Shown: one piece after another, positions 9,668 to 18,559 of the stretch
Layout of the letters: every line of letters starts with the position of its first letter
Position numbering within the stretch: the stretch's first letter is position 1
Assembly (NCBI RefSeq): GCF_000187245.1
Contig: NC_027862.1
Span: 620,001-684,000, forward strand
Source of the DNA: Ogataea parapolymorpha DL-1
Taxonomy: Eukaryota > Ascomycota > Pichiomycetes > Pichiales > Pichiaceae
Direction of reading: 5' to 3'
Length of the DNA: 64,000 bases
Position numbers and translations under genes: made by a program
Notes under the pieces: model-generated
Database searches by the model: none
Told to the model about the DNA's origin: nothing
Seen by the model: only the letters and a program-made list of their open reading frames with translations

Positions 9668-11101
9668 ATGTCTGGATTCAGTTTTGGAGGACAGTCTTCG
9701 GCGCCGAGCGGCGGGTTCTCATTTGGAAATAACAACGCCAGCACGAACACCAACACGGGTAACACCGGCGGCGGGTTTTCGTTCGGAAACAATGCGTCGA
9801 CTGGGTTTGGCAACACGGGTGGTTTTTCATTAGGTGGAAACACCACGCAAAACGCTTCCACGCAGAACGCTTCCTCGGGGACCACAGGCTCCACGGGAAA
9901 CACAGGTTTTATGTTTGGGAACACTGCCAACACCAACACCGGCACCGCAGCGCCAAGCACACAAGGCAATCTTTTTGGTAACACCAACAGCTCTGGCACA
10001 GGCCAGAGCTTATTTGGCAACAACAGCAAAGCACAGTCCACAACAGGATCGAATCTCTTTAGCGCAAATAACCAAAGCGGAACGACTGGTGGCGGATTTT
10101 CGTTTGGAGCCAACACCGGGTCCAATACGGCCACCACTGGAGGTACTTCCTTGTTTGGTGGTAATTCTCAGCCTGCTCAACAGACTCAGAACACGCAGCC
10201 CGCACAGAGCCAGCCCGCTTTTAATTCCCAGCCGTCCTTTGCATGGTCGACTCAGCAATCGCAGCAGCAAAGTTTGCATCCGATGGTTGTTGAGGCACAG
10301 AAAGTCAACCAGCAGCAAAATCAACAGCAGAACGGGTACACGCCGACAATTGCAGACCAGCTCACCAAAGTGAAGAACTCATGGGATGCAAACTCAAATC
10401 AATGTCTGATGAAGACGTTTGTGTACAACAAGGTGCCGCAGGAGTATAACAACTACGAGCGGCCTGCCGACGAGTCTGCTGAGGACTGGGAGAACGCGAT
10501 GAAATTGCGTCCGCGCGGCTACAACACGCTGCCAGTTAGAATCAAGGGATTTGAGGACTTACTGAACAGATCCAATTTACAAATAGAACATATTCGCAAG
10601 TCGAGGATTCTTCTCAATAACATCAACTCGAACCTGGTGAATCTTGGCGACAAACATGATTTGGACTCATTGAACAGACTGACACGGTGCAAGATCAAGC
10701 AGAAACAGCTGGATCTCAAACTGCTGAGAATTGCCATCAATCTGACGGTGCTAAAATATAAAGGCTACCAGCTAACCAATGACGAAGAAAAATTAATATC
10801 GCAGTTTAAAGAGCTGGTCAAGTTAGTGGACGACCCAATAGGTCTGAACAGATCAAATGAGCTGTGGGCCAGACTCAGCAACTTGAAGCAGAGACTCATC
10901 AACCTGAACATCAGCTTGGACAACATTGATGCGTCGATGGCGGTTGCTACCAACAGTACTGTGTCGAAGTCGCATGTTTCGAACGACGAGCAGGTGATCA
11001 GCAAGCTTGTCAGCATTCTTTCCAAGCAGCAACAGGGCATACAATTCCTGTATGACTTAATTGAGAACGATAAGGAGGTGGTCAACAAGCTGGCTAAATA
11101 G
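9668..11101 (+). CDS. NUP57: FG-nucleoporin Nup57
   Basis: A 477-residue protein. About the first 200 residues are glycine, asparagine, serine and threonine rich with FSFG, GFG and xLFG repeats (the disordered transport-barrier region). The rest is a Nup54/Nup57 alpha-helical and coiled-coil region, recognisable by 'MKTFVYNKVP', 'ADESAEDWENAM..RP.GY.P' and several heptad stretches. Yeast Nup57 is 541 residues, so this copy has a somewhat shorter FG part. Known role: Nup57 forms the Nsp1-Nup49-Nup57 channel complex lining the central pore of the nuclear pore complex. It is tandem with RUB1 upstream (71 bp) and SEC22 downstream (65 bp). Confidence 0.9.
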   Translation: MSGFSFGGQSSAPSGGFSFGNNNASTNTNTGNTGGGFSFGNNASTGFGNTGGFSLGGNTTQNASTQNASSGTTGSTGNTGFMFGNTANTNTGTAAPSTQGNLFGNTNSSGTGQSLFGNNSKAQSTTGSNLFSANNQSGTTGGGFSFGANTGSNTATTGGTSLFGGNSQPAQQTQNTQPAQSQPAFNSQPSFAWSTQQSQQQSLHPMVVEAQKVNQQQNQQQNGYTPTIADQLTKVKNSWDANSNQCLMKTFVYNKVPQEYNNYERPADESAEDWENAMKLRPRGYNTLPVRIKGFEDLLNRSNLQIEHIRKSRILLNNINSNLVNLGDKHDLDSLNRLTRCKIKQKQLDLKLLRIAINLTVLKYKGYQLTNDEEKLISQFKELVKLVDDPIGLNRSNELWARLSNLKQRLINLNISLDNIDASMAVATNSTVSKSHVSNDEQVISKLVSILSKQQQGIQFLYDLIENDKEVVNKLAK

Positions 11102-11166
11102 ACGATATAGTCGACGCGTCGAATAAAATAATTTTCAAGAAAAAGAAAATTGGCAACAAAACAGAC

Positions 11167-11844
11167 ATGGAATCAACACTAATTTACCGGCTTTCTGATG
11201 GTATGTATCTATTTAACACAGTCTAACAACCAGGTTTACCACTTTCAGGTTCTATAGACGACGAGAAAAACCCCAGCTTGGCAGAGCTCAAGAAAAAGTG
11301 CAAATTGATCATTTTAAAGCTTAACCCGCAGACTTCAGAGCCCAGAGCATCCATTGACTCAGGAAGCCACACATTGCACTATTTGATCGTCGACACCATT
11401 ATCTATGTGTGTATTACCACCAGCAGTTTCCCAAAAAAGCTTGTGTTTTCGTATCTTGCCGAGATATCTAACGAGTTCAGTCACGTGTACGCTAGCGAGC
11501 TGTCCAGACCCGACTTGAAGCCGTACCAATTTATCCAGTTTGACTCATTTATCAGCAAGACGAAGAAGATCTACGGTGACTCCAGAGCGCAGTCCAACCT
11601 GGACAAACTTAATACGGAGCTGGTCGACGTGAAAATGATTATGAACAAAAATATTGAGGATTTACTCTACAGGGGCGACTCGCTGGACAAACTCCAGGAT
11701 CTTTCCGCCAATTTGAAGAACCAGTCCCAGAAATACAAGAAATATGCCGAAAAAATCAATTTCCAGCTCTTGCTCAAACAATATGCGCCCGTGGTGCTGA
11801 TCTCGCTCTTCATTCTCTTCATTCTCTACAGAATTATATTTTGA
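11167..11844 (+). CDS. SEC22: ER-Golgi R-SNARE Sec22, two exons
   Basis: Exon 1 (11167-11200) encodes the first eleven residues, starting MESTLIYRLSD. A 33-nt intron at 11201-11233 (GTATGT, branch TCTAAC, CAG) joins in phase 1 to exon 2 at 11234, restoring '..SDGLPLSGSID'. The total is 214 residues, exactly the yeast Sec22 length. The N-terminus is a longin domain ('ESTLIYR', 'PYQFIQFD.FI'). A SNARE motif follows ('LVDVKMIMNKNIEDLLYRGDSLDKL', with the central arginine of R-SNAREs), and a C-terminal anchor ends '..LFILYRIIF'. Known role: COPII/COPI vesicle SNARE for ER-Golgi transport in both directions. Its stop lies 3 bp from the stop of the convergent kinase gene. Confidence 0.95.
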
Positions 11845-11847
11845 TCG

Positions 11848-12980
11848 TCATCGGCCTGCGTCGTCCATTTGGTACCTGATGACCTTCTCCTTGTTGTCCT
11901 TGGCGGCATATACAAGGTTGCGGAACGCATCGCCCAGCAATCGCGATTTGTCAGGGTCTGATAGATACGGCTCTGCCAGCTCGAATTCTTCCTCGCCGGT
12001 CAGACTTCGCAACTGTTGGAACCTGTTCCGGATTAGCACCATGTGGATCACAGCCTTCAGCTTCTTCTTGGCAGAGTAGCCGTCCCGGAGGTTCGAAATC
12101 AGATCGACGTCTTTCTGTGTGTCGCTCGTCAGCCACGGATGTTGCAGCAGTCGCCAAGCTGGAAATCGTGTTTCCTGGCGCGTGTCGAGACAACAGAGGA
12201 CAAACTCCTTGGCTTCTTCGCTCACATTGTCCCAGCTTCTGTCGTCAAAATTCAATGGCTCCTCCACCACCCGCAGAAAATCGTCAACAGTGTTTGCATC
12301 GTACGGACTATAGCCGCACATCAATATATAGCATACCACCCCCAGTGACCATATATCTGCTTTGTAGCCGTACATTTCGTGCGTGTATGTTTCAGGCGCC
12401 GCGTATAGAAAAGAACCGGCGTGGTCGCGTATATACGGCTCCGAACGGCTGAGCTTTTTAGCTATCCCGAAATCCGCCAAAACAATACCGCTGTCAGGGT
12501 CCTGGGTCCTGTACAGAATGTTCTCGGGCTTGATGTCGCGATGCACAATGTTGTTTTCGTGAAGGTAATGAAGGGCCCTAACAAGCTGCAACACAATGGC
12601 TTTGGCGTCTTTTTCTGTAAAGACAACCTTCTCCACTATCCGATCAAAAAGCTCCCCACCTGTAGCAAGCTCTGTAACGAGATAAAACGAGCTTGGAGAT
12701 TCATAGTAGTCTATAAACCGCACCACGTTTGGATGATCAAGCACCTTCAACAAGGCAACCTCGTTCTCTACCATGGAAATGCGCTCTCCCAATGCCTTCT
12801 TGCTCATCACCTTGATGGCCACCTCCTGTCCAGACTGCTGATCAACAGCCCGTCTCACGTACCCAAAGGACCCAGCACCCAACACATCCAAAAATTAGTA
12901 CAGCACAATAACTGCTTACCTCCCAGCTCAAACCTCCGCTTGAAATGTAAACAGTCCTTTATCTGTGTAAATATACCCAT
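11848..12980 (-). CDS. Ca2+/calmodulin-dependent protein kinase (CMK1/CMK2 type), two exons
   Basis: Exon 2 holds a complete kinase domain from the glycine loop (GAGSFG) through HRDIKPEN, ADFGIAKK and APET. It is followed by a basic helix ('KKKLKAVIHMVLIRNRF') that fits a calmodulin-binding segment. The exon has no ATG near its start. Upstream, exon 1 (12920-12980) encodes MGIFTQIKD..., ending '..RRFELG' in phase 1 before a GTAAGC donor. Joining at 12887 gives 'FELGDVLGAGSFG', the expected start of a CaM-kinase domain, and a 366-residue protein. The 32-nt intron (12888-12919) has a TACTAAT branch but ends in GG instead of AG (see findings). Known role: calcium and stress signalling in the cytosol. 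Kinase identity is firm; the exon join is inferred. Confidence 0.85.
12888..12919 (-). other. Probable 32-nt intron with non-canonical 3' end (GG)
   Basis: On the minus strand it starts GTAAGC, contains TACTAAT, and ends TTTTTGG where every other intron here ends AG. Removing it joins exon 1 to the kinase domain in frame at exactly the residue where homologues continue. The branch A to 3' end distance (7 nt) equals that of neighbouring introns. A single base difference at 12889 (C on the plus strand where T would give AG) separates it from a canonical acceptor. It may be a real GG acceptor, a strain variant or a sequence error. Confidence 0.6.
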
Positions 12981-13057
12981 CCGACAGATCTCAGAAAAAT
13001 GTTATCGAGGCTTATCTACTAGAGATATTACATAATCAACATATATCTATCGCTCTA

Positions 13058-15676
13058 TCAAACGTACGCCAGCATATCCTGGACGAGGCTGCGGACCTGG
13101 TAGAAAAGTTGGCCCATCGCTCCGTCAATCACGAGGTTACCGTCGGTGACTTTTCTGACGGCAAGTTGGTTGTTCACCACGAGCGTACCGTCCCCTCGGA
13201 ACTCGACTGCATGGTTGAGCTCCGTAAGCTTGCGACGCAGCTCTGCTAATTTGATATCTCCGATACTGATAGAGTTGGACACAGGCATTAAATTTGTGTT
13301 TGTAGGTGGGACGAGCTTCAGATGCTTGTCTCCAGGCGCCACTGGCACCACTTCTCCGTAAACGTGCGCGATCGAGTATCCGCCGGTGATTGCCTGCCAA
13401 TTGAGCGTGTTGTTGAGCTCGTTGGAGATGACGAGGTCATATGAAGTGACGACGTTGCCAAGGTCGATTTTTTCGTTGAACTTGGAAAGAATGTAATCTG
13501 TGCCTAGAATGCCGGACGCGTCGTCGGCCTGGTAAATAGCCAGCATCTTGGATTTCTGCTGAGCCATGACGGCGTCCATCACGTCCAACGCGCCACCCAT
13601 ATAGGCCTGTGTGGTGTTCGGAAGCAAGATGACCTTACGAGGCTTCACTGAGTTGAAGGTGATTCTCATGGATCTCAGATCCGCCAATCCAGACAGATCC
13701 ACAAACGCGAGACCACACCTGATTTCCACAGAAATGGGTTTGATGCTGCGCACTTTCGGATCCGCTAGTGCGTCCAGGTTGTAGACGGTGTCTTTTTCCT
13801 TCACCTGTTCAACAACAGTTGCTTTTCTAATTTTTTTAACGGGCCTTTTCACCGTCCGTCTTTTTTTCTTCCCGTTCTCCAAATATTCCTCCACAACTTC
13901 CTCCACCTCTTCTTCGTAAGTTGGCTTGTTGAGTGGAAACTTTTCCTCTTCTCTCATGAAGTCACTGTGTCTGATCACTTCTCCGTAGTCGTCGACGGAG
14001 ACTTTTTTGACAATGAAGGGAAACATCCTGTTTCTCCCCTTAGCATTCCGCACGTCAAAGTCCATAGGCATCTGCAAAATTTGGTCCACAGTGATATGCT
14101 CCTCTTCGTCCTTTGCTGAATGTGTAGACTGAGTCAGCGCGGTGGACGTTGTTGTGGTCTTGACTTCGCCGTTCTCTCCATTCTCGGCGTCGGCTCCAGC
14201 GTCTTCTCCGTCAGAAAATTCCGAATCGTCGTCATCGTCGTCTTCGTCTTCGCCGATCAGCGTGTCCAGCAGGTCGTTGTTCAGTCTTTCTTGCACCTCC
14301 TGCTCCTTGCGGCGCTGCCTACGCTCCTCAACGCTCTTTTTGTAGGCATTCAGTTCCGAACCACGCAGTTTTTCCTCCCTCGTTGCCGAAAGAGACATTT
14401 GTTTCTCAAGAATGGTCAGTGCGCCGTCTTTCAGATTATTATCGTTTTTCACTTTGCTCTCCCATTCTTTGTACACATCGTATGCTGTGGTGTTCACTTC
14501 CGGCCTCTCAGTCATGATCAGCGCAGTGTTGTGCTTGGAACAAAGCTCTATAAAACAATCTCTGGAAAGAGACCCTTCGTTCAGATCTGTGCCGTCCACA
14601 AAGATGATCTTTGGCCTGTGGTCAAGCGAGGCAAGATCCCGCAATGAAATGAGTTTCAGTCTGTTCGACTCGAACGGCGTTTGGTTCTGGTTCTCCCAGT
14701 TCTTAGTAATATCCGGCGACATCCACTCCAGCATGTTGCCGGAGAATTCGAGCGATTTCTTGCCTGTGAAAGAGAGAAGGTAGAAATTGATATCTACCGG
14801 CACATTCTGGTCGAGCAAAGGAAGCAGCTCCAGCAATCTGCCGGTGACAGAGGTCGGGAGCAAAATGGACGTCCCGTTCATCAACGTGAGTTTTACGAGC
14901 TCCATGAACTTGCTGATTCGCATCTTGTGCGACAATGAGGACCCTAAATCAGACCCGCTGATCAGAGTGGTGGCACGGAGAAGGTTTGGCAAGTTCAAGC
15001 GGCCCGGTTTCAGAAAGTAGTCTTTGGAGTGGTTCCATGTAGGAGCGTAGACAATCTTCTCAGCGTCCTTGTTGAGCAGCCAGAACGATCCACCTAATGT
15101 GTGACCAGAATTGTACGCTGTGATTGTAATTCCCGACAAGTTGCCCGTCAGAGACACGGATTGGGAGTAGTTGACTGTGATGATGGAGTTGAAGTAGTTT
15201 TCCACGTCTTCCACGTCTAAAACGGCCCCCTTCAGCGGGCCAACGAGCCCAGCCGATCTATAAAGCTCTATGGTTGCCAATCGTCCGAGTTTGGAAACAG
15301 GAAGCGTCGCGTAGGTCTTCACTTTGCGAAGAATCGGGTATTTGTACAGAAGATACGCAAAGGCTCCGAGGTACTCGGTGGTCGTTTGCGAAAGAATGAT
15401 TAGATGGATGTTGGGGATGTGCGGCTCCAGATACGATATATCGCTCACTCCATCCCATCCAGGGTCGGCCAGGATATTTAGTTGGCCGTCAAAAGTGAGA
15501 AGTCTGGCTTGTGTCTTGGAGGTGTTTTTCAGCTGTTCAAGCTGCAAAACTTTCTTGTCGTCCTCGTCCTCATCCTTCACCTCCTGATCTTCAAAGGGGT
15601 CGTATGAATCTTCGTCGGGCTCCTCCACAGCCTCGGCAATTTGTTTTGGCGGTGCCAATGACACAAACTCAAACAT
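13058..15676 (-). CDS. CFT2: Cleavage and polyadenylation factor subunit Cft2 (CPSF100-like)
   Basis: An 872-residue protein with an N-terminal metallo-beta-lactamase/beta-CASP fold. 'ILADPGWDG' lies near residue 68 and 'IILSQTTTEYLGAF' near 92, where active nucleases such as CPSF73 have HxHxDH; the zinc ligands are absent, as in all Cft2/CPSF100 proteins. 'YNSGHTLGGSFW' is the later beta-CASP landmark. A long acidic linker (about 475-525) and a basic 'KKKRR' stretch precede the C-terminal domain. Yeast Cft2 is 859 residues. Known role: structural RNA-binding subunit of the 3' end processing complex in the nucleus. The start is taken as the ATG at 15674-15676. An alternative upstream exon at 15734-15743 (MAP..) joined by a GTAAGT...CAG intron would add eight residues in frame. 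Confidence 0.9.
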   Translation of the reverse strand: MFEFVSLAPPKQIAEAVEEPDEDSYDPFEDQEVKDEDEDDKKVLQLEQLKNTSKTQARLLTFDGQLNILADPGWDGVSDISYLEPHIPNIHLIILSQTTTEYLGAFAYLLYKYPILRKVKTYATLPVSKLGRLATIELYRSAGLVGPLKGAVLDVEDVENYFNSIITVNYSQSVSLTGNLSGITITAYNSGHTLGGSFWLLNKDAEKIVYAPTWNHSKDYFLKPGRLNLPNLLRATTLISGSDLGSSLSHKMRISKFMELVKLTLMNGTSILLPTSVTGRLLELLPLLDQNVPVDINFYLLSFTGKKSLEFSGNMLEWMSPDITKNWENQNQTPFESNRLKLISLRDLASLDHRPKIIFVDGTDLNEGSLSRDCFIELCSKHNTALIMTERPEVNTTAYDVYKEWESKVKNDNNLKDGALTILEKQMSLSATREEKLRGSELNAYKKSVEERRQRRKEQEVQERLNNDLLDTLIGEDEDDDDDDSEFSDGEDAGADAENGENGEVKTTTTSTALTQSTHSAKDEEEHITVDQILQMPMDFDVRNAKGRNRMFPFIVKKVSVDDYGEVIRHSDFMREEEKFPLNKPTYEEEVEEVVEEYLENGKKKRRTVKRPVKKIRKATVVEQVKEKDTVYNLDALADPKVRSIKPISVEIRCGLAFVDLSGLADLRSMRITFNSVKPRKVILLPNTTQAYMGGALDVMDAVMAQQKSKMLAIYQADDASGILGTDYILSKFNEKIDLGNVVTSYDLVISNELNNTLNWQAITGGYSIAHVYGEVVPVAPGDKHLKLVPPTNTNLMPVSNSISIGDIKLAELRRKLTELNHAVEFRGDGTLVVNNQLAVRKVTDGNLVIDGAMGQLFYQVRSLVQDMLAYV

Positions 15677-15782
15677 GGTGTACCAAGAATCTGAAATGTA
15701 TATTTTTTTTTAGGGATTTGAAAAATAACTTACCCGGAGCCATTTGAGGAGTAATATTCAAGCCAAATAGCTTCTATTCCCT

Positions 15783-16325
15783 ATGTCGTCAACTAACACT
15801 TTCGACTCCATTTCCACGTCTAGGGTCACAGACAAGTTCAGAGACACTCAGTACGTGCTGGAAAATGCCCCTCTCCCAAAGGAAATCCCCCACGTGAAGG
15901 AAATAGGAGCCACCACTGGACCTCTGGTCAGTGCCTCGTTTTTCATCGGCGACAGATGCAAAGACTACAACGACGACTTTATGAAGTGCCACCAGGAAAA
16001 TGGCAAGAACGGTACCATCAACTGCTTGACGGAGGGCCGCAGAGTGACGAGATGCGCGGCCAGCGTGATCCGCGATCTGAATACCCATTGCAAGAAGGAA
16101 TTCGAGCTGCACTTCCAATGTTTGAACTATTCCAACATGGAGCTCAAGAACTGCAGAAAAGCCGAGTCGCTGCTCAACAATTGCGTGTTCAAGAACCTGA
16201 ACCTGCAGAAACGTATTCCGGACGACGGAAATAGAGAGGTGTTCAAGCCAGGCAACCAGATTTACGAGCCGTTGTCGCCGCATCCTGCGAGCGAACGTGC
16301 ATACCGCCAGGCCACTCAAGGCTGA
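15783..16325 (+). CDS. NADH:ubiquinone oxidoreductase (complex I) accessory subunit, NDUFA8/PGIV type
   Basis: A 180-residue protein with four perfect CX9C motifs at C59-C69, C81-C91, C103-C113 and C124-C134, i.e. two twin-CX9C (CHCH) folds, with a hydrophobic 'GPLVSASFFIG' leading in. This arrangement and length match the NDUFA8 subunit (NUPM in Yarrowia, 20.8-kDa subunit in Neurospora). Known role: accessory subunit on the intermembrane-space face of complex I, imported and oxidised by the Mia40 pathway. Presence of the gene implies a proton-pumping complex I in this yeast. It is divergent from CFT2 across 106 bp or less. Confidence 0.85.
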   Translation: MSSTNTFDSISTSRVTDKFRDTQYVLENAPLPKEIPHVKEIGATTGPLVSASFFIGDRCKDYNDDFMKCHQENGKNGTINCLTEGRRVTRCAASVIRDLNTHCKKEFELHFQCLNYSNMELKNCRKAESLLNNCVFKNLNLQKRIPDDGNREVFKPGNQIYEPLSPHPASERAYRQATQG

Positions 16326-16719
16326 GGGCGCTGTGTCTGTTAGACGTAGCTACTATTTATTTATCATTCAAGCACTATATGTAAACGTCTGCACCCCTGC
16401 ACCGCTTCACTTATCGACAAAATTGTCGTTTGTGTTTGACGGCTCGTGTGAGCGAAATGCACCCCACGTGGCTGTTACCCGGCTATCATGATCAGTCGAC
16501 GGTGGAATGGGCAATGTTCGCACCCGGCAGGCGACGTTTCCGCACGTCGTGCTTCCCTTTAGAGAACTGTGCTTGCATTTCCGTTTGCCATTTACGAGCA
16601 CCGCATTGTTTTATTTCGTAGGGGCTTCCCAGAGCAAAACCATATTTATAAAATATTTGTTAGGTCTCAAGAGTTAGCTACTAAGCATCAACGTCTTTCT
16701 TTAAATAATCCAGCAGGGA
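16326..16719. promoter_or_regulatory. 394-bp intergenic region upstream of PHO4
   Basis: No convincing gene. It contains a CACGTG E-box at 16465-16470 (flanked GGGG on the minus strand), a 6-bp-arm palindrome CGACAA-AA-TTGTCG at 16415-16428, and a TATA-like stretch TTTATAAAAT about 70 bp before the PHO4 start. A 54-codon ATG-initiated frame (16457-16621) ends 98 bp before PHO4 and could act as an upstream ORF if it is transcribed, but its composition is not protein-like. Confidence 0.5.
16465..16470. promoter_or_regulatory. CACGTG E-box upstream of PHO4 (possible autoregulatory site)
   Basis: Reads CCCCACGTGGC on the plus strand, so the minus strand carries CACGTGGGG, close to the high-affinity Pho4 core followed by a G run. 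It lies about 250 bp before the start of the gene encoding a Pho4-type bHLH protein. Binding by Pho4 itself or by a Cbf1-type factor is inference. Confidence 0.4.
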
Positions 16720-18471
16720 ATGACGAGCCTGATGCCTGCATCGGCTATGTCCAAACAGAGTAGCTACACAGACTCGCCAGCAGATGAGTCCCATTTGTCG
16801 AACTCGCATCCCCCAAACGCAGAAAATAGCCTGGGCACTCATGGCCATCAGGAATCGCTGGAGCACTCAGACTTGTCGGAGATGAATTTCGAGAGTATGG
16901 ATTTACAGTGGTCGGAGTTCACCAATCTCCACGAAATCCAGCACCTGGACCACATGATACACCACCAACATGCCGCTCAAGCCAATCCAGCCAACGACTC
17001 GCCGCATCGACACGAGGACTACTCATCTTTTGCGTCCCACAACAATGACCACGAACAAATTACAGACCCTAATAATTACCAGCATCCTCCGCAGATGTTT
17101 CACCGTGACTACCCCGTGGACCAGCGTACCGAAACTGCACCAGCCACGGCAGTACGCCCGAACGACGTGTTCACGCCGCTTGTTTCGCCCGCAGTGACGC
17201 CGCTGGAACACGCCGTGAACCCTCCATACGGCACGGGCTACCAGCAGGGAGGTCAGGACGAAAACGTGCACAAGAAAGTGGGGTTCAGCCCGCTCACGTC
17301 GCCGGCTCTGGAGTTTCAAAGCTCGCGTTTCCCCAGCCAGGTCAACAGCGCGGCCAGCTTCAGACAAAAAAGACGCGACGAAAAAACGTCCACCATGTCG
17401 TCGCCAGTGTCTGGCGACGACGGCGCAAGAAGAACCTCCTACAAACGCTCGAAAACTCCCAACGGGACGCCGCTTTTTGGGCCGGCCAATCCAAATGGGT
17501 TCCAGCAGCAACAGCCGGGCCCGTCTGCACGCATGAAACAGTCGCCGTCGGTGAAGCCATCGTCTCCCGTTGTTTCTGGCGCCCGCCGGTCGTACAGATC
17601 CAGAAACAAGTCGTACAGCGGCCAGTCTCAGAACTTTTTCGACATGCTGCCCGAGGCTGCCACTTCCAACGATCTTATGCTTCCGCCTTCTAATCCGCCC
17701 GCAAAGGAGGAAGACTTCAGCGCCATGGAGCTGCCATCCAGGTCGTACTCACAAGAAGCCGAGCCAGGTAATAAAACCGCCAATATGGATACGGCCAACC
17801 CGTCTGCAGCCACGCCGGCCGCCATGATGTCATTTGCGCTGGCCAAACTGTCTGCTAAGAACTCACCGAGAATGATTGCAAAAGATAACGTTTTGAAGAA
17901 TCCCAACCACAACGTCTCATCCGCCCAGTCGTCGCCAGTGATTTTGCCGTCCTCCAGCTCCTTTTTGCTCCAGGACAACCAGCAGCTGCCAGCAGCCATT
18001 GTACCTCCCTTGCACATAAACGGGGCCTCGAAATCGTCTTCCAGATCGTCGTCTCTCAAGACCTCACCCCTCATCCAGAACAACGACGACATGCAGCCCA
18101 GCCAGAGCCCCGAAGGCATGTATTACACTAAGGCCCGCAGCAACTCTGGCGGGTCCTCGAAATCTTCCCAGACCGACAGGAAAATGACCCACAAACTTGC
18201 GGAGCAAGGCAGACGAAACAGGATGAACGTGGCCATCCAGGACCTCGAGAAAATCATTCCAGATGTGCTCAAGAACGAGGTCGCAGTGCCGTCCAAGGCT
18301 ACCACAGTGGAGCTGTCGTCCAAGTACATCCAGATTCTCCAGAAAGAGAATAAGGGTCTACAGCAGCAGGTGGTGGCTTTGAAACAGGAGCTTGAGAGGT
18401 TGAGTGGTGCTCCACACAGCCAGGAGAGTATCAGTCCATTTCGCGTGGACGGAAACGACCGCCACGAATAA
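16720..18471 (+). CDS. PHO4: bHLH phosphate-response transcription factor Pho4
   Basis: A 583-residue protein: a long disordered, Ser/Pro/Gln-rich N-terminal part followed by one basic helix-loop-helix domain at about 489-545. The basic region reads 'HKLAEQGRRNRMNVAI' with His491, Glu495 and Arg499 in the H..E..R positions that read CACGTG. Helix 2 has 'PSKATTVELSSKYI', a phrase shared with yeast Pho4. A short leucine/glutamine coiled coil follows. Several SP dipeptides (for example 'SPLTSPA', 'TPLVSPAVTPLE') are candidate Pho85-type kinase sites. It is longer than Saccharomyces Pho4 (312), as is usual outside that genus. Known role: activates phosphatase and phosphate-uptake genes on phosphate starvation, controlled by phosphorylation and nuclear export. 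Its promoter contains an E-box. Confidence 0.85.
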   Translation: MTSLMPASAMSKQSSYTDSPADESHLSNSHPPNAENSLGTHGHQESLEHSDLSEMNFESMDLQWSEFTNLHEIQHLDHMIHHQHAAQANPANDSPHRHEDYSSFASHNNDHEQITDPNNYQHPPQMFHRDYPVDQRTETAPATAVRPNDVFTPLVSPAVTPLEHAVNPPYGTGYQQGGQDENVHKKVGFSPLTSPALEFQSSRFPSQVNSAASFRQKRRDEKTSTMSSPVSGDDGARRTSYKRSKTPNGTPLFGPANPNGFQQQQPGPSARMKQSPSVKPSSPVVSGARRSYRSRNKSYSGQSQNFFDMLPEAATSNDLMLPPSNPPAKEEDFSAMELPSRSYSQEAEPGNKTANMDTANPSAATPAAMMSFALAKLSAKNSPRMIAKDNVLKNPNHNVSSAQSSPVILPSSSSFLLQDNQQLPAAIVPPLHINGASKSSSRSSSLKTSPLIQNNDDMQPSQSPEGMYYTKARSNSGGSSKSSQTDRKMTHKLAEQGRRNRMNVAIQDLEKIIPDVLKNEVAVPSKATTVELSSKYIQILQKENKGLQQQVVALKQELERLSGAPHSQESISPFRVDGNDRHE

Positions 18472-18559
18472 ATGAAAATGTGTAGCTCACTTAGTATACA
18501 GAATATATAAGCCGCACACAGATAGAGCAAATAATTTACATTTATTTATTAATCAAGCC

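Noticed and set aside
9668..10260. Repeat array in the first part of NUP57
   Set aside because: The repeats encode FG-type nucleoporin motifs; they are protein-coding and not a separate element.
12421..13035. 204-codon plus-strand frame opposite the kinase gene
   Set aside because: Overlaps the conserved kinase domain on the other strand; no family features.
14190..14260. TCG/TCC-rich run as a microsatellite
   Set aside because: It encodes the acidic linker of CFT2 on the minus strand; triplet runs here reflect Asp/Glu codons.
16457..16621. 54-codon ATG frame upstream of PHO4 as a small gene
   Set aside because: Cys/Arg/His-rich without a recognisable pattern and overlaps the E-box; at most an upstream ORF.
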